A stretch of 64,000 nucleotides of DNA from Vogesella margarita (GCF_028548475.1 NZ_JAQQLE010000010.1:1-64000), one strand, 5' to 3'; positions 30,512-40,617 are shown, numbered from the stretch's first letter. Notes: generated from the sequence alone by a model not told the origin. Program-made: numbers and translations.

Positions 30512-31083
30512 GCGAACTGCTGATCGCGGTGGCGCTGATGCTGCTGCTGGCACTGCTGCTGGGCGCCATTCTCGGCTACGCCTCGGTGCGTTTCCGCGTC
30601 AAGGCCGACCCGCTGGTGGACAAGATCGACGCCATCCTGCCGCAGACGCAATGCGGCCAGTGCAGCCATCCCGGCTGTCGCCCCTACGCCGAGGCGCTGG
30701 CCGCCGGCAACGACGACATCAACAAGTGCCCGCCCGGCGGCGAGGACGGCATCCGCAAGCTGGCCGAGCTGCTCGGCGTCGAATTCAAGCCGTTCGGCGA
30801 GGGCGCGCCGCAGCCGAAAGCGAAGGCGGTGGCGCTGATCGACGAGGCCACCTGCATCGGCTGTACCCTGTGCATCCAGGCCTGTCCGGTGGACGCCATC
30901 CTCGGCGCCGCCAAGCAGATGCACACCGTGATTGCCAGCGAATGCACCGGCTGCGAGCTGTGCCTGGCACCCTGTCCGGTCGACTGCATCCGCATGATTC
31001 CGCCGGGCAGCGAGCTGACCAACTGGAAGTGGCGCTACCCCACCATCCCGATCAGGAACGTCGGCAGCGGGGTTACGCGATGA
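30508..31083 (+). CDS. rsxB: Rnf/Rsx complex iron-sulfur subunit B
   Basis: 191 aa. An N-terminal membrane anchor (about 4-27) is followed by the Fe-S domain CGQCSHPGC near 49-57, then two ferredoxin [4Fe-4S] motifs, [16 protein letters not shown] (about 115) and [16 protein letters not shown] (about 145). It relays electrons on the cytoplasmic side. Overlaps rsxA and rsxC by ATGA. Confidence 0.95.
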   Translation: MSELLIAVALMLLLALLLGAILGYASVRFRVKADPLVDKIDAILPQTQCGQCSHPGCRPYAEALAAGNDDINKCPPGGEDGIRKLAELLGVEFKPFGEGAPQPKAKAVALIDEATCIGCTLCIQACPVDAILGAAKQMHTVIASECTGCELCLAPCPVDCIRMIPPGSELTNWKWRYPTIPIRNVGSGVTR

Positions 31084-32882
31084 TGCCGCTGTTCGATTTT
31101 CCCGGCGGCATCCACCCGCCGGAAAACAAGGCTCAATCCAGCGCCGCGCCGATCCGCCAGGCACCGCTGCCGCCGCAGCTGCACGTCGCGCTGCGCCAGA
31201 GCATGGGCAATGCCGCGCGCCCCTGCGTCGCCGTCGGCGACCGCGTCGCCAAGGGCCAGCTGATCGCCAGCGCCGACGGCTGCCTGTCGGCCGCGGTGCA
31301 CGCGCCGACTTCCGGCGTGATCAGCGCCATCGCGCCACAGCCGTTTGCTCACCCGTCCGGCCTGCCGGAGCTGGCCATCACCCTCGACAGCGACGGCGAG
31401 GAGCGCTGGATTGATCGCCAGCCGCTGCACGACTGGCCGCAGCGCAGCGGTGCCGAAATCCGCGACTTCCTGGCGCAGATGGGCATCGTCGGTCTCGGCG
31501 GCGCGGTGTTCCCCAGCCACCTGAAGCTCGGCGTCAGCCCGCTGGAAACGCTGGTTATCAACGGCGCCGAGTGCGAGCCCTACATCAGCTGCGACGACCG
31601 CCTGATGCGCGAGCGCGCCGACGCCATCTGCGACGGCATCGCCGTCACCCGCCATGCGCTGCAGGCGCGCGAGGTGCTGATCGGCATCGAGGACAACAAG
31701 CCGCAGGCCATCGCCGCGATGCAGGCCGCCGCCGCCGTGCACGGCTTCGGCGTGGTGGCAGTGCCGACCAAATACCCCAGCGGCGGTGCCAAGCAGCTGA
31801 TCCGCCTTCTGACCGGCAAGGCCATCCCGCACGGCGTGCGCGCCACCGAACACGGCGTGCAGTGCTTCAACGTCGCCACCGTCTACGCCATCGGCCGCGC
31901 GGTGCTGCACGGCGAGCCGCTGATCAGCCGCATCGTCACCCTCACCGGCGCGGTGGACGCTGCGGCCAACGTCGAGGCGCTGATCGGCACCCCGCTGGCC
32001 AGCCTGCTGGCGCTGGCGCGGCCGCACCGCGACAGCCACGAGGTGGTGATGGGCGGGCCGCTGATGGGCTTCACCCTGCCCGACCTTGCCGCCGGGCTGA
32101 CCAAGGCCGGCAACTGTCTGCTCGTCAAGTCGCCGGCGCTGTTCCCGCCACGGCCGCCGGCGCAGCCCTGCATCCGCTGCGGCGACTGCGCCAGCGCCTG
32201 CCCGGTGTCGCTGCAGCCGATGGACCTGTTCTGGTTCGCCAAGGCGAAGAACTTCGACAAGGCGCAACAGTGGCAGCTGTTCGACTGCATCGAGTGCGGC
32301 GCCTGCAGCTACGTCTGCCCCAGCCAGATCCCGCTAGTCGACTACTACCGTTTCGCCAAGAGCGAGATCTGGGCCGCCGAGCGCGACAAGAACGCGGCCA
32401 ACCTCGCGCGGCAGCGCCACGAGTTCCGCCAGTTCCGCCTGCAGCGCGACAAGGCAGAAAAGGCGCAACGCCTCGCCGACAAGGCGGCCCAGGCCGCCGC
32501 ACGCCAGGCTGCCAGTCACAGCGCTGCGGCCAACCTTGCGCCCGATGTCGTGCCCGGCGTCGACCCAAAACAGGCCGCCATCGCCGCCGCCATGGCACGC
32601 GCCGCCGCGCAGCGCGAAGCGGCACCACTACCGGAGCAGCACAGCAGCGGTCTGAATGACGCCAAGCAGGCGGCGATTGCCGCCGCGATGGCCCGTGCCG
32701 CCGCACGCAAGAGCGCCGACGACGAAGCCAAGGCCGCCAATGGCCAGCCATCTTCCCCGCCACTGCAGAGCAGCGGGCTCGATGACGCCAAGCAGGCAGC
32801 CATCGCCGCCGCGATGGCCCGTGCCGCCGCACGCAAGGCCGCCGCCGATCAAGCCAGGGCCAACCAACAACCCGACTCATGA
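31080..32882 (+). CDS. rsxC: Rnf/Rsx complex NADH-binding subunit C
   Basis: 600 aa. It starts with the Rnf-type biotinyl-like and NADH/FMN-binding (Nqo1-like) region ([43 protein letters not shown]), then two [4Fe-4S] ferredoxin motifs, [17 protein letters not shown] and [17 protein letters not shown] (about 360-420). An Ala-rich tail follows with three repeats of [14 protein letters not shown]. The tail is shorter than in E. coli (740 aa). ATG at 31080 overlaps the rsxB stop. Uptake-like words encode DAAANVEA and SAAANLAP. Confidence 0.95.
   Translation: MMPLFDFPGGIHPPENKAQSSAAPIRQAPLPPQLHVALRQSMGNAARPCVAVGDRVAKGQLIASADGCLSAAVHAPTSGVISAIAPQPFAHPSGLPELAITLDSDGEERWIDRQPLHDWPQRSGAEIRDFLAQMGIVGLGGAVFPSHLKLGVSPLETLVINGAECEPYISCDDRLMRERADAICDGIAVTRHALQAREVLIGIEDNKPQAIAAMQAAAAVHGFGVVAVPTKYPSGGAKQLIRLLTGKAIPHGVRATEHGVQCFNVATVYAIGRAVLHGEPLISRIVTLTGAVDAAANVEALIGTPLASLLALARPHRDSHEVVMGGPLMGFTLPDLAAGLTKAGNCLLVKSPALFPPRPPAQPCIRCGDCASACPVSLQPMDLFWFAKAKNFDKAQQWQLFDCIECGACSYVCPSQIPLVDYYRFAKSEIWAAERDKNAANLARQRHEFRQFRLQRDKAEKAQRLADKAAQAAARQAASHSAAANLAPDVVPGVDPKQAAIAAAMARAAAQREAAPLPEQHSSGLNDAKQAAIAAAMARAAARKSADDEAKAANGQPSSPPLQSSGLDDAKQAAIAAAMARAAARKAAADQARANQQPDS
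32568..32838 (+). repeat. Imperfect direct repeats coding for the RsxC tail
   Basis: Three copies (starting near 32568, 32661 and 32787) encode [14 protein letters not shown]. The second and third are nearly identical in DNA over about 55 bases and 126 bases (42 codons) apart. Such tails are usual in RsxC and vary in copy number. Confidence 0.75.
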
Positions 32883-33880
32883 CCGCTATCCACTCGACCC
32901 ATATCGCCAAACCGGCCACCGTGTCCACGGTGATGCTGAAAGTCCTCGCCGCGCTGCTGCCCGGCATCGCCTTGTCCGTCTACTGCAACGGCATCGGCAT
33001 CCTGCTGCAGCTGCTGCTGGCCAGCCTCACCGCGCTGGCGGCGGAGGCCGCCATGCTGCGCCTGCGCGGCGTGGCGGTGCTGCCGGCGCTGAAGGACCTG
33101 TCCGCCATCGTCACCGCGTGGTTGCTGGCGCTGTCGCTGCCGGCGCTGGGCAGCTGGTGGATGATCGTGGTCGCCACCCTGTTCGCCATCATCGTCGCCA
33201 AGCAGCTGTACGGCGGCCTCGGCAACAATCCGTTCAACCCGGCGATGGCAGGCTTCGCATTGATGGTGGTGTCGTTCCCGGCGCAGATGGCGCAATGGGG
33301 CAGCCCGCAGCTGCCGCTGGACACCGCCGCGCAGTGGCAATGGATCTTCCTGCACACGCTGGCGCCAGGCGCCGTGCCGGACGCGATCAGCAGCGCCACG
33401 CCGCTGGACGTGATCAAGACCGGGTTGCGCCAGGGCCAGGCGCTGGCCGGCTTGCTGCCATCGTCGGCGGCGCAGGGGCTGGTCGCGCTGGGCTGGCTGG
33501 CCGGCGGCCTGTGGCTGTGGCAGCAGAAGCTGATCCCGTGGCAGACGCCGCTGGCGATGCTGGCCGGGTTGCTGACACTGGCGCTGCCGCTGTGGCTGTG
33601 GCAGCCGGCACAGTACGCGTCGCCGCTGCTGCACCTGCTGCAGGGCGGCACCCTGCTGGCGGCGGCCTTCATCGTTACCGATCCGGTATCCGGCTCCACC
33701 ACCCCCAGGGGGCGGCTGATCTTCGGCTTCAGCGTCGGGCTGCTGACCTACGTCATCCGCGTGTTCGGCAACTTCCCGGACGGCATCGCCTTCGCCGTGC
33801 TGCTGATGAACATGACGGCGCCGCTGTTGGACCAGTACACGCGACCCGCCGTGTTCGGTCATCGCAAGGGGCGTTCCTGA
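32879..33880 (+). CDS. rsxD: Rnf/Rsx complex membrane subunit D
   Basis: 333 aa, with about nine membrane helices; belongs to the NqrB/RnfD family (LGNNPFNPAMAGFA). The threonine in the SSATPLDVIK segment near 180 is in the position where this family carries covalently bound FMN (usually SGAT). It links electron flow with ion movement across the inner membrane. Overlaps rsxC by ATGA and rsxG by TGATG. Confidence 0.93.
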   Translation: MTAIHSTHIAKPATVSTVMLKVLAALLPGIALSVYCNGIGILLQLLLASLTALAAEAAMLRLRGVAVLPALKDLSAIVTAWLLALSLPALGSWWMIVVATLFAIIVAKQLYGGLGNNPFNPAMAGFALMVVSFPAQMAQWGSPQLPLDTAAQWQWIFLHTLAPGAVPDAISSATPLDVIKTGLRQGQALAGLLPSSAAQGLVALGWLAGGLWLWQQKLIPWQTPLAMLAGLLTLALPLWLWQPAQYASPLLHLLQGGTLLAAAFIVTDPVSGSTTPRGRLIFGFSVGLLTYVIRVFGNFPDGIAFAVLLMNMTAPLLDQYTRPAVFGHRKGRS

Positions 33881-34509
33881 TGCGCCGCCCATGGCAACAG
33901 GCGCAACGCAGCGCGCTGATCCTGGCCGGCTTCGCCACCACCGCCACGCTGCTGCTGGGCGGCACCTGGCTGGCCACACACCGCACCGTCGCCGCCAACG
34001 AACTCGCCGCGCAGAGTGCGCTGCTGGCGCAAACGCTGCCCGCGGCCAGCTTCGACAACGTGTTGCCCGCCAGCCGCCAGCCGCTGCCACCGGCCATCCA
34101 GCAGGCCTTTGGCAGCCGCGAGGCTCTGGCGTATTACACCGCACGCCACCAGGGCCGCGTCAGCGGCCTGGTGTTTGAGAACGTGGCGCCGGACGGCTAC
34201 AGCGGCCGCATCCGCCTGCTGATCGGCCTGTTGCCGGATGGCAGCGTGTACGCGGTACGGGTGGTCAAGCACCAGGAAACGCCCGGCCTTGGCGATTACA
34301 TCGACATCGCGCGCAGCGAATGGGCGCGCCAGTTCGGCGGCAAGGGTGCGGCCAACCTGCCGTCGTGGCGCGTGCGCAAGGACGGCGGCGAATTCGACTA
34401 CGTCAGCGGCGCCACCATTTCCGCCCGCGCCGTCACCGCCGCGGTTGGCCGCACCGTGGCCACCTTCCATCGCTACCGCGCCATCTTGCTCCCCCGGAAT
34501 ACGCCATGA
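33880..34509 (+). CDS. rsxG: Rnf/Rsx complex FMN-binding subunit G
   Basis: 209 aa. One N-terminal membrane helix (about 10-32) and a periplasmic domain with the flavinylation motif [10 protein letters not shown] (about 180-189), whose threonine carries FMN, and the HQETPGLGD segment typical of RnfG/NqrC. Uptake-like words encode KGAANLPSW and AVGRTVAT on either side of that motif. Confidence 0.93.
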   Translation: MRRPWQQAQRSALILAGFATTATLLLGGTWLATHRTVAANELAAQSALLAQTLPAASFDNVLPASRQPLPPAIQQAFGSREALAYYTARHQGRVSGLVFENVAPDGYSGRIRLLIGLLPDGSVYAVRVVKHQETPGLGDYIDIARSEWARQFGGKGAANLPSWRVRKDGGEFDYVSGATISARAVTAAVGRTVATFHRYRAILLPRNTP

Positions 34510-35228
34510 CCACACCCGCAAGCGCCAGCCGCTGGCGCGACATCTGCCACAACGCGCTGTGGAAACAGAACCCCGGCCTCGTGCAGCTGCTGGGGCTGTG
34601 CCCGGTGCTGGCCATCAGCAACACCGCCGTCAACGCGCTGGCGCTGGGGCTGGCCACCACGCTGGTGACCACCCTCTCCGGCAGCGCGGTGGCCGCCGCG
34701 CGGCAGTGGATTCCCAACGACATCCGCAACCCGGTGTTCATCATCATCATCGCCACGCTGGTGACCTGCGTCGATCTGGCGATGAATGCCTGGCTGCACG
34801 GCCTGTACCTGGTGCTCGGCATTTTCATTCCGCTGATCACCACCAACTGCATCGTGCTGGCGCGGGCCGAGGCGTTTGCCTCGCGCAACAGCGTGCGCGC
34901 GGCGGCACTGGACGGCCTGATGATGGGACTGGGGCTGACGCTGGTGCTGCTGCTGCTGGGCGGCCTGCGCGAAATACTGGGCAAGGGCACGCTGTTCGAT
35001 GGCGCGCACCTGCTGCTGGGCGAGGCCGGCCACGCACTGGTGCTGCATCTGGTGCCGGCCGAGGCCCACTACCAGTTCCTGCTGGCGATGCTGCCGCCTG
35101 GCGGCTTCATCGGCCTTGCGCTGCTGATTGCCGCCAAGAACTGGCTGGACGAACGCGCCCGTCAGCGCGCCACCCGGAACGCCAGCCAACCCGCACCCAC
35201 GACTTCACGCGTAGCGAGTACCGAATGA
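34506..35228 (+). CDS. rsxE: Rnf/Rsx complex membrane subunit E
   Basis: 240 aa with six membrane helices, homologous to RsxA ([46 protein letters not shown]). The paired RnfA/RnfE subunits form the core of the membrane part. A start at 34506 overlaps the rsxG stop by ATGA; its own stop overlaps nth in the same way. Confidence 0.95.
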   Translation: MTTPASASRWRDICHNALWKQNPGLVQLLGLCPVLAISNTAVNALALGLATTLVTTLSGSAVAAARQWIPNDIRNPVFIIIIATLVTCVDLAMNAWLHGLYLVLGIFIPLITTNCIVLARAEAFASRNSVRAAALDGLMMGLGLTLVLLLLGGLREILGKGTLFDGAHLLLGEAGHALVLHLVPAEAHYQFLLAMLPPGGFIGLALLIAAKNWLDERARQRATRNASQPAPTTSRVASTE

Positions 35229-35857
35229 ACAAAGCCATCCGCGCCGAGATCTTTGCCCGCCTGCAGGCGCAGAACCCGCACCCCACCACCGAGCTGGAGT
35301 ACGACACGCCGTTCCAGCTCCTGATTGCCGTGCTGCTGTCGGCGCAGGCCACCGACGTCGGCGTCAACAAGGCCACCCGGCTGCTGTTTCCGGTGGCGCC
35401 GACACCGGACAAGATGCTGGCACTGGGCGTGGAAGGGCTGGAGGAGTACATCAAGACCATCGGCCTGTACCGCACCAAGGCGAAGAACACCATCGCCACC
35501 TGCCGCATCCTGCTGGAACAGCACGGTGGCGAGGTGCCGCAGCAGCGCGAGGCGCTGGAGGCGCTGCCCGGGGTTGGCCGCAAGACCGCCAACGTGGTGC
35601 TCAACACCGCCTTCGGCCAGCCGACCATCGCGGTGGACACTCACATCTTCCGCGTGGCCAACCGCACCCGCCTTGCCCCCGGCAAGGACGTGCGCGAGGT
35701 GGAGGACAAGCTGGTGCGGCTGATCCCGGCCGAGTACCGGCTCGACGCCCACCACTGGCTGATTCTGCACGGCCGCTACGTGTGCAAGGCGCGCAAGCCG
35801 GAGTGCGATCGCTGCATCATCGCGGACCTCTGCGAATATCCGGCAAAACCGTTATGA
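35225..35857 (+). CDS. nth: Endonuclease III (DNA glycosylase/AP lyase)
   Basis: 210 aa. Helix-hairpin-helix GVGRKTANV with catalytic Lys120, catalytic Asp138 (VDTHIFR), and the C-terminal [4Fe-4S] cluster C-x6-C-x2-C-x5-C ([17 protein letters not shown]). It removes oxidised pyrimidines in base-excision repair. Overlaps rsxE by ATGA, the same linkage as in E. coli and many gamma- and betaproteobacteria. An uptake-like word encodes the active-site GVGRK itself. Confidence 0.97.
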   Translation: MNKAIRAEIFARLQAQNPHPTTELEYDTPFQLLIAVLLSAQATDVGVNKATRLLFPVAPTPDKMLALGVEGLEEYIKTIGLYRTKAKNTIATCRILLEQHGGEVPQQREALEALPGVGRKTANVVLNTAFGQPTIAVDTHIFRVANRTRLAPGKDVREVEDKLVRLIPAEYRLDAHHWLILHGRYVCKARKPECDRCIIADLCEYPAKPL

Positions 35858-35928
35858 TAGTTTTCACCCAGTTGAAGTTTTGCCGCAAAACCTCATCTGC
35901 AAAGTACACCATTAAAAGGAAAAGCCAG

Positions 35929-37404
35929 GTGAACCCGTACCAGAGGCTGGTCATTGTGGCCGGCATCGCCGCTGCCCTGGGTGGCTGCGGCAAAATCGAA
36001 GGCCTGTTCAAAGACGAAAAGCCGGTTTCCACCGTCGCCATTCCGGCGCAAAACGGCCAGGTCGCCATGCTGTTGCCCGACTTCACCCTGCTGGTGGAGC
36101 GTGAAGGCCCGTCCGTGGTCAACATCCAGGCCAGCCGTGCCGACAGCACTCCGCGCCAGAGCGAACTGCCGATTCCGGTACCGGAAGACGATCCGCTGTA
36201 CGAATTTTTCCGCCGCTTCATGCCGCCGAACGCGCAGCAGGATCCGGCACCGGCGCAGGACAGCGTGTCCTTCGGCTCCGGCTTCGTATTCAGCCAGGAC
36301 GGCTACATCCTCACCAATGCTCACGTGGTCAGCGGCAGCAACCAGATCAAGGTGATGCTCACTGACAAGCGTGAAATGCGCGCGCGCCTGATCGGCCTCG
36401 ACAAGCGCACCGACGTGGCGGTGCTGAAGATCGACGCGGCCAACCTGCCCACCGTCAAGATCGGCACCCCGGACGCGCTGAAAGTCGGCGAATGGGTCGC
36501 CGCCATCGGCGCACCGTTCGGCTTCGAGAACACCGTCACCGCCGGCATCGTGTCGGCCAAGGGCCGCAGCCTGCCGGACGAGAGCTACGTACCCTTCATC
36601 CAGACCGACGTGGCGATCAACCCCGGCAACTCCGGCGGCCCGCTGTTCAACCTGAAGGGCGAAGTGGTCGGCATCAACTCGCAAATCTACAGCCGCTCCG
36701 GCGGCTTCATGGGCATCTCGTTCGCGATCCCGATCGACCTCGCGATGAAGGTGGCCGACCAGCTGAAGACCAGCGGCAAGGTCAGCCGCGGCCAGCTGGG
36801 CGTGCACATCCAGGAAGTCTCGAAAGAGCTGGCACAGTCCTTCGGCCTCGACCGGCCGCGCGGTGCACTGGTGGTGCGCGTCGAGCCGCAAGGCCCGGCC
36901 AGCAAGGCCGGCCTGCTGGTCGGCGACATCATCCTGCGCCTGAACGGCCAGCTGGTGGAAAACTCGCGCGACCTGCCGCGCATGGTCGGCGACCAGCCGC
37001 CGGGCGCCACCATCAAGCTGGGCGTGTGGCGCAAGGGCAGCGAACGCAATATCGACGCCACCCTGATCGAGCTGCCGGGCGAACAGCTGGCCACACCACA
37101 GGGCAACAACAGCCCGGCGCTGCCGCAGAGCTACCGTTTCGACCAGCTGGGGCTGACCCTGTCCGAGCTGAGCGCGGACGACAAGGAGGCGCTGGGCGTG
37201 CGCGGCGGGCTGGTGATCCAGCAGGCGCAGGGCGTGTCGGCGCAAGCCGGGCTACAGAACGGCGACGTGATCATCGGCCTGAACCAGACGGAGATCAGCA
37301 ATATCCGCAGCTTCGAGCGCGCGCTGCAAAGCGCCAAGGGCAATATCGCGCTGCTGGTACGCCGCCAGGACAGTACGCTGTACGTGCCGCTGCGCCTGAA
37401 CTGA
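35929..37404 (+). CDS. DegP/MucD-like serine protease, predicted lipoprotein
   Basis: 491 aa from a GTG at 35929 (AAAAGGA upstream). The signal peptide ends in a lipobox (AALGGC, Cys20), so this Do-like protease is probably membrane-anchored rather than free in the periplasm. Catalytic triad H132 (TNAHVV), D162 (RTDVAVLKI), S235 (GNSGGP); PDZ1 about 278-370 and PDZ2 about 400-490. It degrades misfolded envelope proteins. An upstream in-frame ATG near 35855 would hide the signal peptide. Expressed separately from nth, 71 bases downstream. Confidence 0.9.
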   Translation: MNPYQRLVIVAGIAAALGGCGKIEGLFKDEKPVSTVAIPAQNGQVAMLLPDFTLLVEREGPSVVNIQASRADSTPRQSELPIPVPEDDPLYEFFRRFMPPNAQQDPAPAQDSVSFGSGFVFSQDGYILTNAHVVSGSNQIKVMLTDKREMRARLIGLDKRTDVAVLKIDAANLPTVKIGTPDALKVGEWVAAIGAPFGFENTVTAGIVSAKGRSLPDESYVPFIQTDVAINPGNSGGPLFNLKGEVVGINSQIYSRSGGFMGISFAIPIDLAMKVADQLKTSGKVSRGQLGVHIQEVSKELAQSFGLDRPRGALVVRVEPQGPASKAGLLVGDIILRLNGQLVENSRDLPRMVGDQPPGATIKLGVWRKGSERNIDATLIELPGEQLATPQGNNSPALPQSYRFDQLGLTLSELSADDKEALGVRGGLVIQQAQGVSAQAGLQNGDVIIGLNQTEISNIRSFERALQSAKGNIALLVRRQDSTLYVPLRLN

Positions 37405-37432
37405 CGCTTGCGGCCAACCTTGTACCCGTCGT

Positions 37433-37460
37433 GAACCACCCCGCTGCGGCGGGGTGGTTC
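37433..37460 (+). terminator. Hairpin after the DegP-like gene
   Basis: 11-bp stem GAACCACCCCG/CGGGGTGGTTC with a 6-base loop, 28 bases past the stop, between one uptake-like word (37408-37421) and an opposing one (37512-37525). No T run follows, so the terminator call is moderate. Confidence 0.5.
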
Positions 37461-37516
37461 GCATTCGGCGCCGCGTGCAGCAGGACACCTGTTTACCATC
37501 CGCTGCCGCCGAAAGG

Positions 37517-37545
37517 TTGGCCGCAGCCGCCCTTGCTGCTACACT
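37517..37545 (+). promoter_or_regulatory. Candidate dbpA promoter overlapping an uptake-like word
   Basis: TTGGCC (37517-37522) as -35, 17-base spacer, extended -10 TGC-TACACT (37537-37545), 35 bases upstream of the GTG start. The -35 hexamer is inside the word AAGGTTGGCCGCA. Confidence 0.45.
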
Positions 37546-37579
37546 CCGCCCCTTGCTGATTAATCAACGCCAAGTCATT

Positions 37580-38962
37580 GTGAACAAAGCCAAATTCTCC
37601 TCGCTCCCCCTGCCGCAAAACCTGCTCTCCAATCTGGACAGCCTCGGCTACCACAGCATGACGCCGATCCAGGCCGAAAGCCTGCCCGCCATCCTCGATG
37701 GCCGTGACGTGATCGCGCAAGCCAAGACCGGCAGCGGCAAGACGGCGGCGTTCGCACTGGGCCTGATCAACAGCCTGAATCCGCGCTGGTTCGGCGTGCA
37801 GGCACTGGTACTGTGCCCGACGCGCGAGCTGGCCGACCAGGTGGCGCAGGAAATCCGCCGCCTGGCGCGCGCCATCGACAATATCAAGGTCATCACCCTG
37901 TGCGGCGGCACGCCGATGGCGCCGCAACGCGCGTCGCTGGAGCACGGCGCCCATATCGTGGTTGGCACCCCGGGCCGCCTGCAGGACCACCTGTTCCGCG
38001 AATCGCTGAACCTCAGCGGCGTGCAGACGCTGGTGCTGGACGAGGCCGACCGCATGGTGGACATGGGCTTCATCGAGGAAATCGTCGGCATCGTGCGCGC
38101 CTGCCCGCGCCAGCGCCAGACCATGATGTTCTCCGCCACCTACCCGGACAATATCCGCAAGCTGGCCGAGCAGTTCATGAAGAACCCGCTGCAGGTGAAG
38201 GTGGAATCGCTGCACGACGACAGCAAGATCGAGCAGTGGTTTTACGAGATCGACCCGGACCAGCGCCTGGACGTGGTGGCGCGCGCGCTGCAGAGCGTGC
38301 GGCCAACCTCGGCGCTGGCGTTCTGCAACACCAAGCAGCGCTGCAAGGAGCTGGTGGCCGAGCTGGAACAGGCAGGCTTCTCCGCGCTGGCGCTGTACGG
38401 CGAGCTGGAACAGCGTGACCGCGACCAGATCCTGGCGCGCTTTGCCAACAAGAGCACCACAGTGCTGGTGGCCACCGACGTCGCCGCCCGCGGCCTGGAC
38501 ATCAAGGATCTGGATCTGGTGATCAACGTCGACGTGGCGCACGATCCGGAAATCCACATCCACCGCATCGGCCGTACCGGCCGCGGCGACAAGCACGGCC
38601 TCGCGCTGACCCTGGTCAGCCCCAGCGATGCGCGCCGTGCCTCGGCGGTAGAGGAATACCAGAAGTCGCCGCTGATCTGGGGCGAAGTCAGCGAACTGAA
38701 GCCGGCCCCCGGCGGCCCGCTGCTGCCACCGATGCTGACGCTGGAAATCGGTGGCGGCAAGCGCGACAAGCTGCGCCCGGGCGACATCCTCGGCGCGCTG
38801 ACCGGCGAAGGCGGCGTGGCCGGCAACCAGGTCGGCAAGATCATGGTGTTCGAGTTCTGCACCTTCGTCGCGCTGGATCGCGGCATCGCCGAGCAGGCGA
38901 TGGCGCGGCTGTCGGCGGGCAAGATCAAGGCCAAGAGCTACAAGATGCGCTTCGTCAGCTAA
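37580..38962 (+). CDS. dbpA: DEAD-box RNA helicase DbpA
   Basis: 460 aa (E. coli 457). Q motif near 15-30, Walker A AKTGSGKTAAF near 48, DEAD (VLDEADRMVDMGF) near 155, SAT, and motif VI HRIGRTGRGDK near 330. The C-terminal DbpA RNA-binding domain (about 385-460, KLRPGDILGALTGEGGV, GKIMVFEFCTFVAL) directs it to 23S rRNA hairpin 92 in 50S assembly. GTG start at 37580 because the conserved N-terminus begins there; no ATG is in a fitting place and the ribosome site is weak. Confidence 0.93.
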   Translation: MNKAKFSSLPLPQNLLSNLDSLGYHSMTPIQAESLPAILDGRDVIAQAKTGSGKTAAFALGLINSLNPRWFGVQALVLCPTRELADQVAQEIRRLARAIDNIKVITLCGGTPMAPQRASLEHGAHIVVGTPGRLQDHLFRESLNLSGVQTLVLDEADRMVDMGFIEEIVGIVRACPRQRQTMMFSATYPDNIRKLAEQFMKNPLQVKVESLHDDSKIEQWFYEIDPDQRLDVVARALQSVRPTSALAFCNTKQRCKELVAELEQAGFSALALYGELEQRDRDQILARFANKSTTVLVATDVAARGLDIKDLDLVINVDVAHDPEIHIHRIGRTGRGDKHGLALTLVSPSDARRASAVEEYQKSPLIWGEVSELKPAPGGPLLPPMLTLEIGGGKRDKLRPGDILGALTGEGGVAGNQVGKIMVFEFCTFVALDRGIAEQAMARLSAGKIKAKSYKMRFVS

Positions 38963-38980
38963 GGCGCGACCAGCCCATGC

Positions 38981-39010
38981 AAAAGCCCGGATCACCGATC
39001 CGGGCTTTTT
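38981..39010. terminator. Bidirectional terminator between dbpA and the REC-TPR gene
   Basis: 10-bp stem AGCCCGGATC/GATCCGGGCT (38984-38993, 38997-39006), 3-base loop, T run after and A run before, between convergent genes. Confidence 0.85.
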
Positions 39011-39027
39011 CGTGACCTGCCGCCGGC

Positions 39028-40617
39028 TCAGCCTTCTGACAGGATCTCGCGCTTGGACAGGATGGCGTTGAAGCCCTGCACCCGTTCGTGATCCTGCGGC
39101 AGCCATTTCATCAGCTGCAACACCTTGTCCAGGCTCTCCGGCGCGCTGTCCTGCAGCAGCAGCGAACAGGCGTTCATGCCGAGGCGGTCGTTGCGCGTCT
39201 GCGTGGCCACGCCGTACAGCATCAGTGCCGCCTGCTGTTTCTGGCCGTTCTTCGCCATCGCCACCGCCTGATCGTTGGCTGTCTGCAGCGTGGCATGCGC
39301 CGCCTCGATCGCCGCGATCATCGCCTGATTGTCGCGTGACAGCGCGGTCATCAGCGTGACGTCCTGGTGGTTCTTCACGAAGCGCAACGCCAGTTGCTGC
39401 AGCCATTCGCCGGCGCTGTTACCTTCGATGTCGTGCGGCAGGCGCGCCACCGCCTCGATGAAACGGGTCGCGTCACGCCAGCCGGTCTGCGGCTGCAGCA
39501 GCAGCGCCGCCGCCTGCCGCAGCAGCGCCACGGCGTCGGTATAGCGCTTGCGCCCCAGCGTCGACAACGCGCGGCAGACCAGCAGCAGGAACTGGTCGGC
39601 CTCGCCCTTGAGCATGCCGCCAAGCTCTTGCGACAGACGATCCATCTTTTCCAGCTGCTCGCCCTCGCTATAGGCCTGCAGCAGATCGACCATCACCCCG
39701 GGGCCGAAGGCGCTGTTGTTGCGCCCGATCAGCACCGCCTTTTCCAGATAGTTGGCCGCTTTCAGCGGATCACCGACATTCAGCGCCGTTTCGCCACAGG
39801 CGCACAGGCGGTGGAAGTTGCGCGGCGACAGCACCACCGCCTTTTCCAGGATGGACAATGCTTCCTGGAACTGGCCGGCATGGGACAGGTTCTGTGCCAG
39901 CGCGTCGTAGGCGTCGGTGTAGCTGGGCGCCTCGGCGATGATCTCGTTGAGGATGACCGTGCTCTGCTCGATGTCGTCCTGTTCCTTCAGGATGCGCACC
40001 ATGCCCATCTTCGCCCACGGAATCGCCTTCATCGCCAGGATTTTCTCGTAAACCTGCCGCGCATCGCTGAACTGGTCGTTGAGCATGTAGGTTTCAGCCA
40101 TCAGCCGCAGCACGTCCATCACCTGTACATTGTTTTCGGCGATGCTCTCCAGCTGGCGCAGGATCAGCAGCGCCTGCGGCACCTCGCCGGCCAGCAGCTT
40201 GAGGTGGGCCGGGCGCAGGAACAGCTTGCGCTGCAGCGCGAGGCGCAGGCGCTCGAACAGGGTCTGGCTGGAAAACGGCTTCAGGATGTAGTCGTCCGGC
40301 GCCACCTCGGCGGCGGCAACCACACGTTCGTACTTGCGCTCGCCGGTGATCATGATCCACACCGAGGTCAGCGGATAGGCATTGCTGCGACGCAGCATCT
40401 CCAGCAGCTCCTGCCCGCTCATGCCCTCGCCCAGGTTGTAGTCGCACAGCACGACGTCGAACTGCTTGCGCCGTATCCGCTGCAGACCATCGGCGGCATT
40501 AACCGCCGCCTCGGAGCGGGTGATGCCGACCTGGGCCAGCATCGCGCGCAGCGACTGCCGCACGGTATGCGAGTCCTCAATAATCAGCACCGTGGTGCTT
40601 TCATCGAACGCGTTCAC
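39028..40617 (-). CDS. Response-regulator receiver protein with TPR-like repeats
   Basis: 529 aa from a GTG at 40617 (AAGGAG 7 bases upstream). The receiver domain (about 8-130) has acidic E14/D15, phospho-acceptor D59 (VVLCDYNLG), T91 and K113 (ILKPFSS). The rest (about 140-520) is helical with several TPR-type repeats (e.g. YTDAYDALAQNLSHAGQFQEALSILEKAV). It has no DNA-binding or enzyme domain, so it should signal by protein contacts. No kinase lies beside it. Similar REC-TPR proteins occur near chemotaxis and motility systems; the partner is unknown. Confidence 0.85.
   Translation of the reverse strand: MNAFDESTTVLIIEDSHTVRQSLRAMLAQVGITRSEAAVNAADGLQRIRRKQFDVVLCDYNLGEGMSGQELLEMLRRSNAYPLTSVWIMITGERKYERVVAAAEVAPDDYILKPFSSQTLFERLRLALQRKLFLRPAHLKLLAGEVPQALLILRQLESIAENNVQVMDVLRLMAETYMLNDQFSDARQVYEKILAMKAIPWAKMGMVRILKEQDDIEQSTVILNEIIAEAPSYTDAYDALAQNLSHAGQFQEALSILEKAVVLSPRNFHRLCACGETALNVGDPLKAANYLEKAVLIGRNNSAFGPGVMVDLLQAYSEGEQLEKMDRLSQELGGMLKGEADQFLLLVCRALSTLGRKRYTDAVALLRQAAALLLQPQTGWRDATRFIEAVARLPHDIEGNSAGEWLQQLALRFVKNHQDVTLMTALSRDNQAMIAAIEAAHATLQTANDQAVAMAKNGQKQQAALMLYGVATQTRNDRLGMNACSLLLQDSAPESLDKVLQLMKWLPQDHERVQGFNAILSKREILSEG

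Noticed and set aside
32568-32838. Repeats in rsxC as a mobile or satellite element
   Set aside because: They encode the usual Ala-rich RsxC tail in frame.
35782-35928. Longer N-terminus of the DegP-like protease overlapping nth
   Set aside because: It would run through the nth C-terminus in another frame and place the signal peptide and lipobox internally; the GTG at 35929 has a ribosome site.
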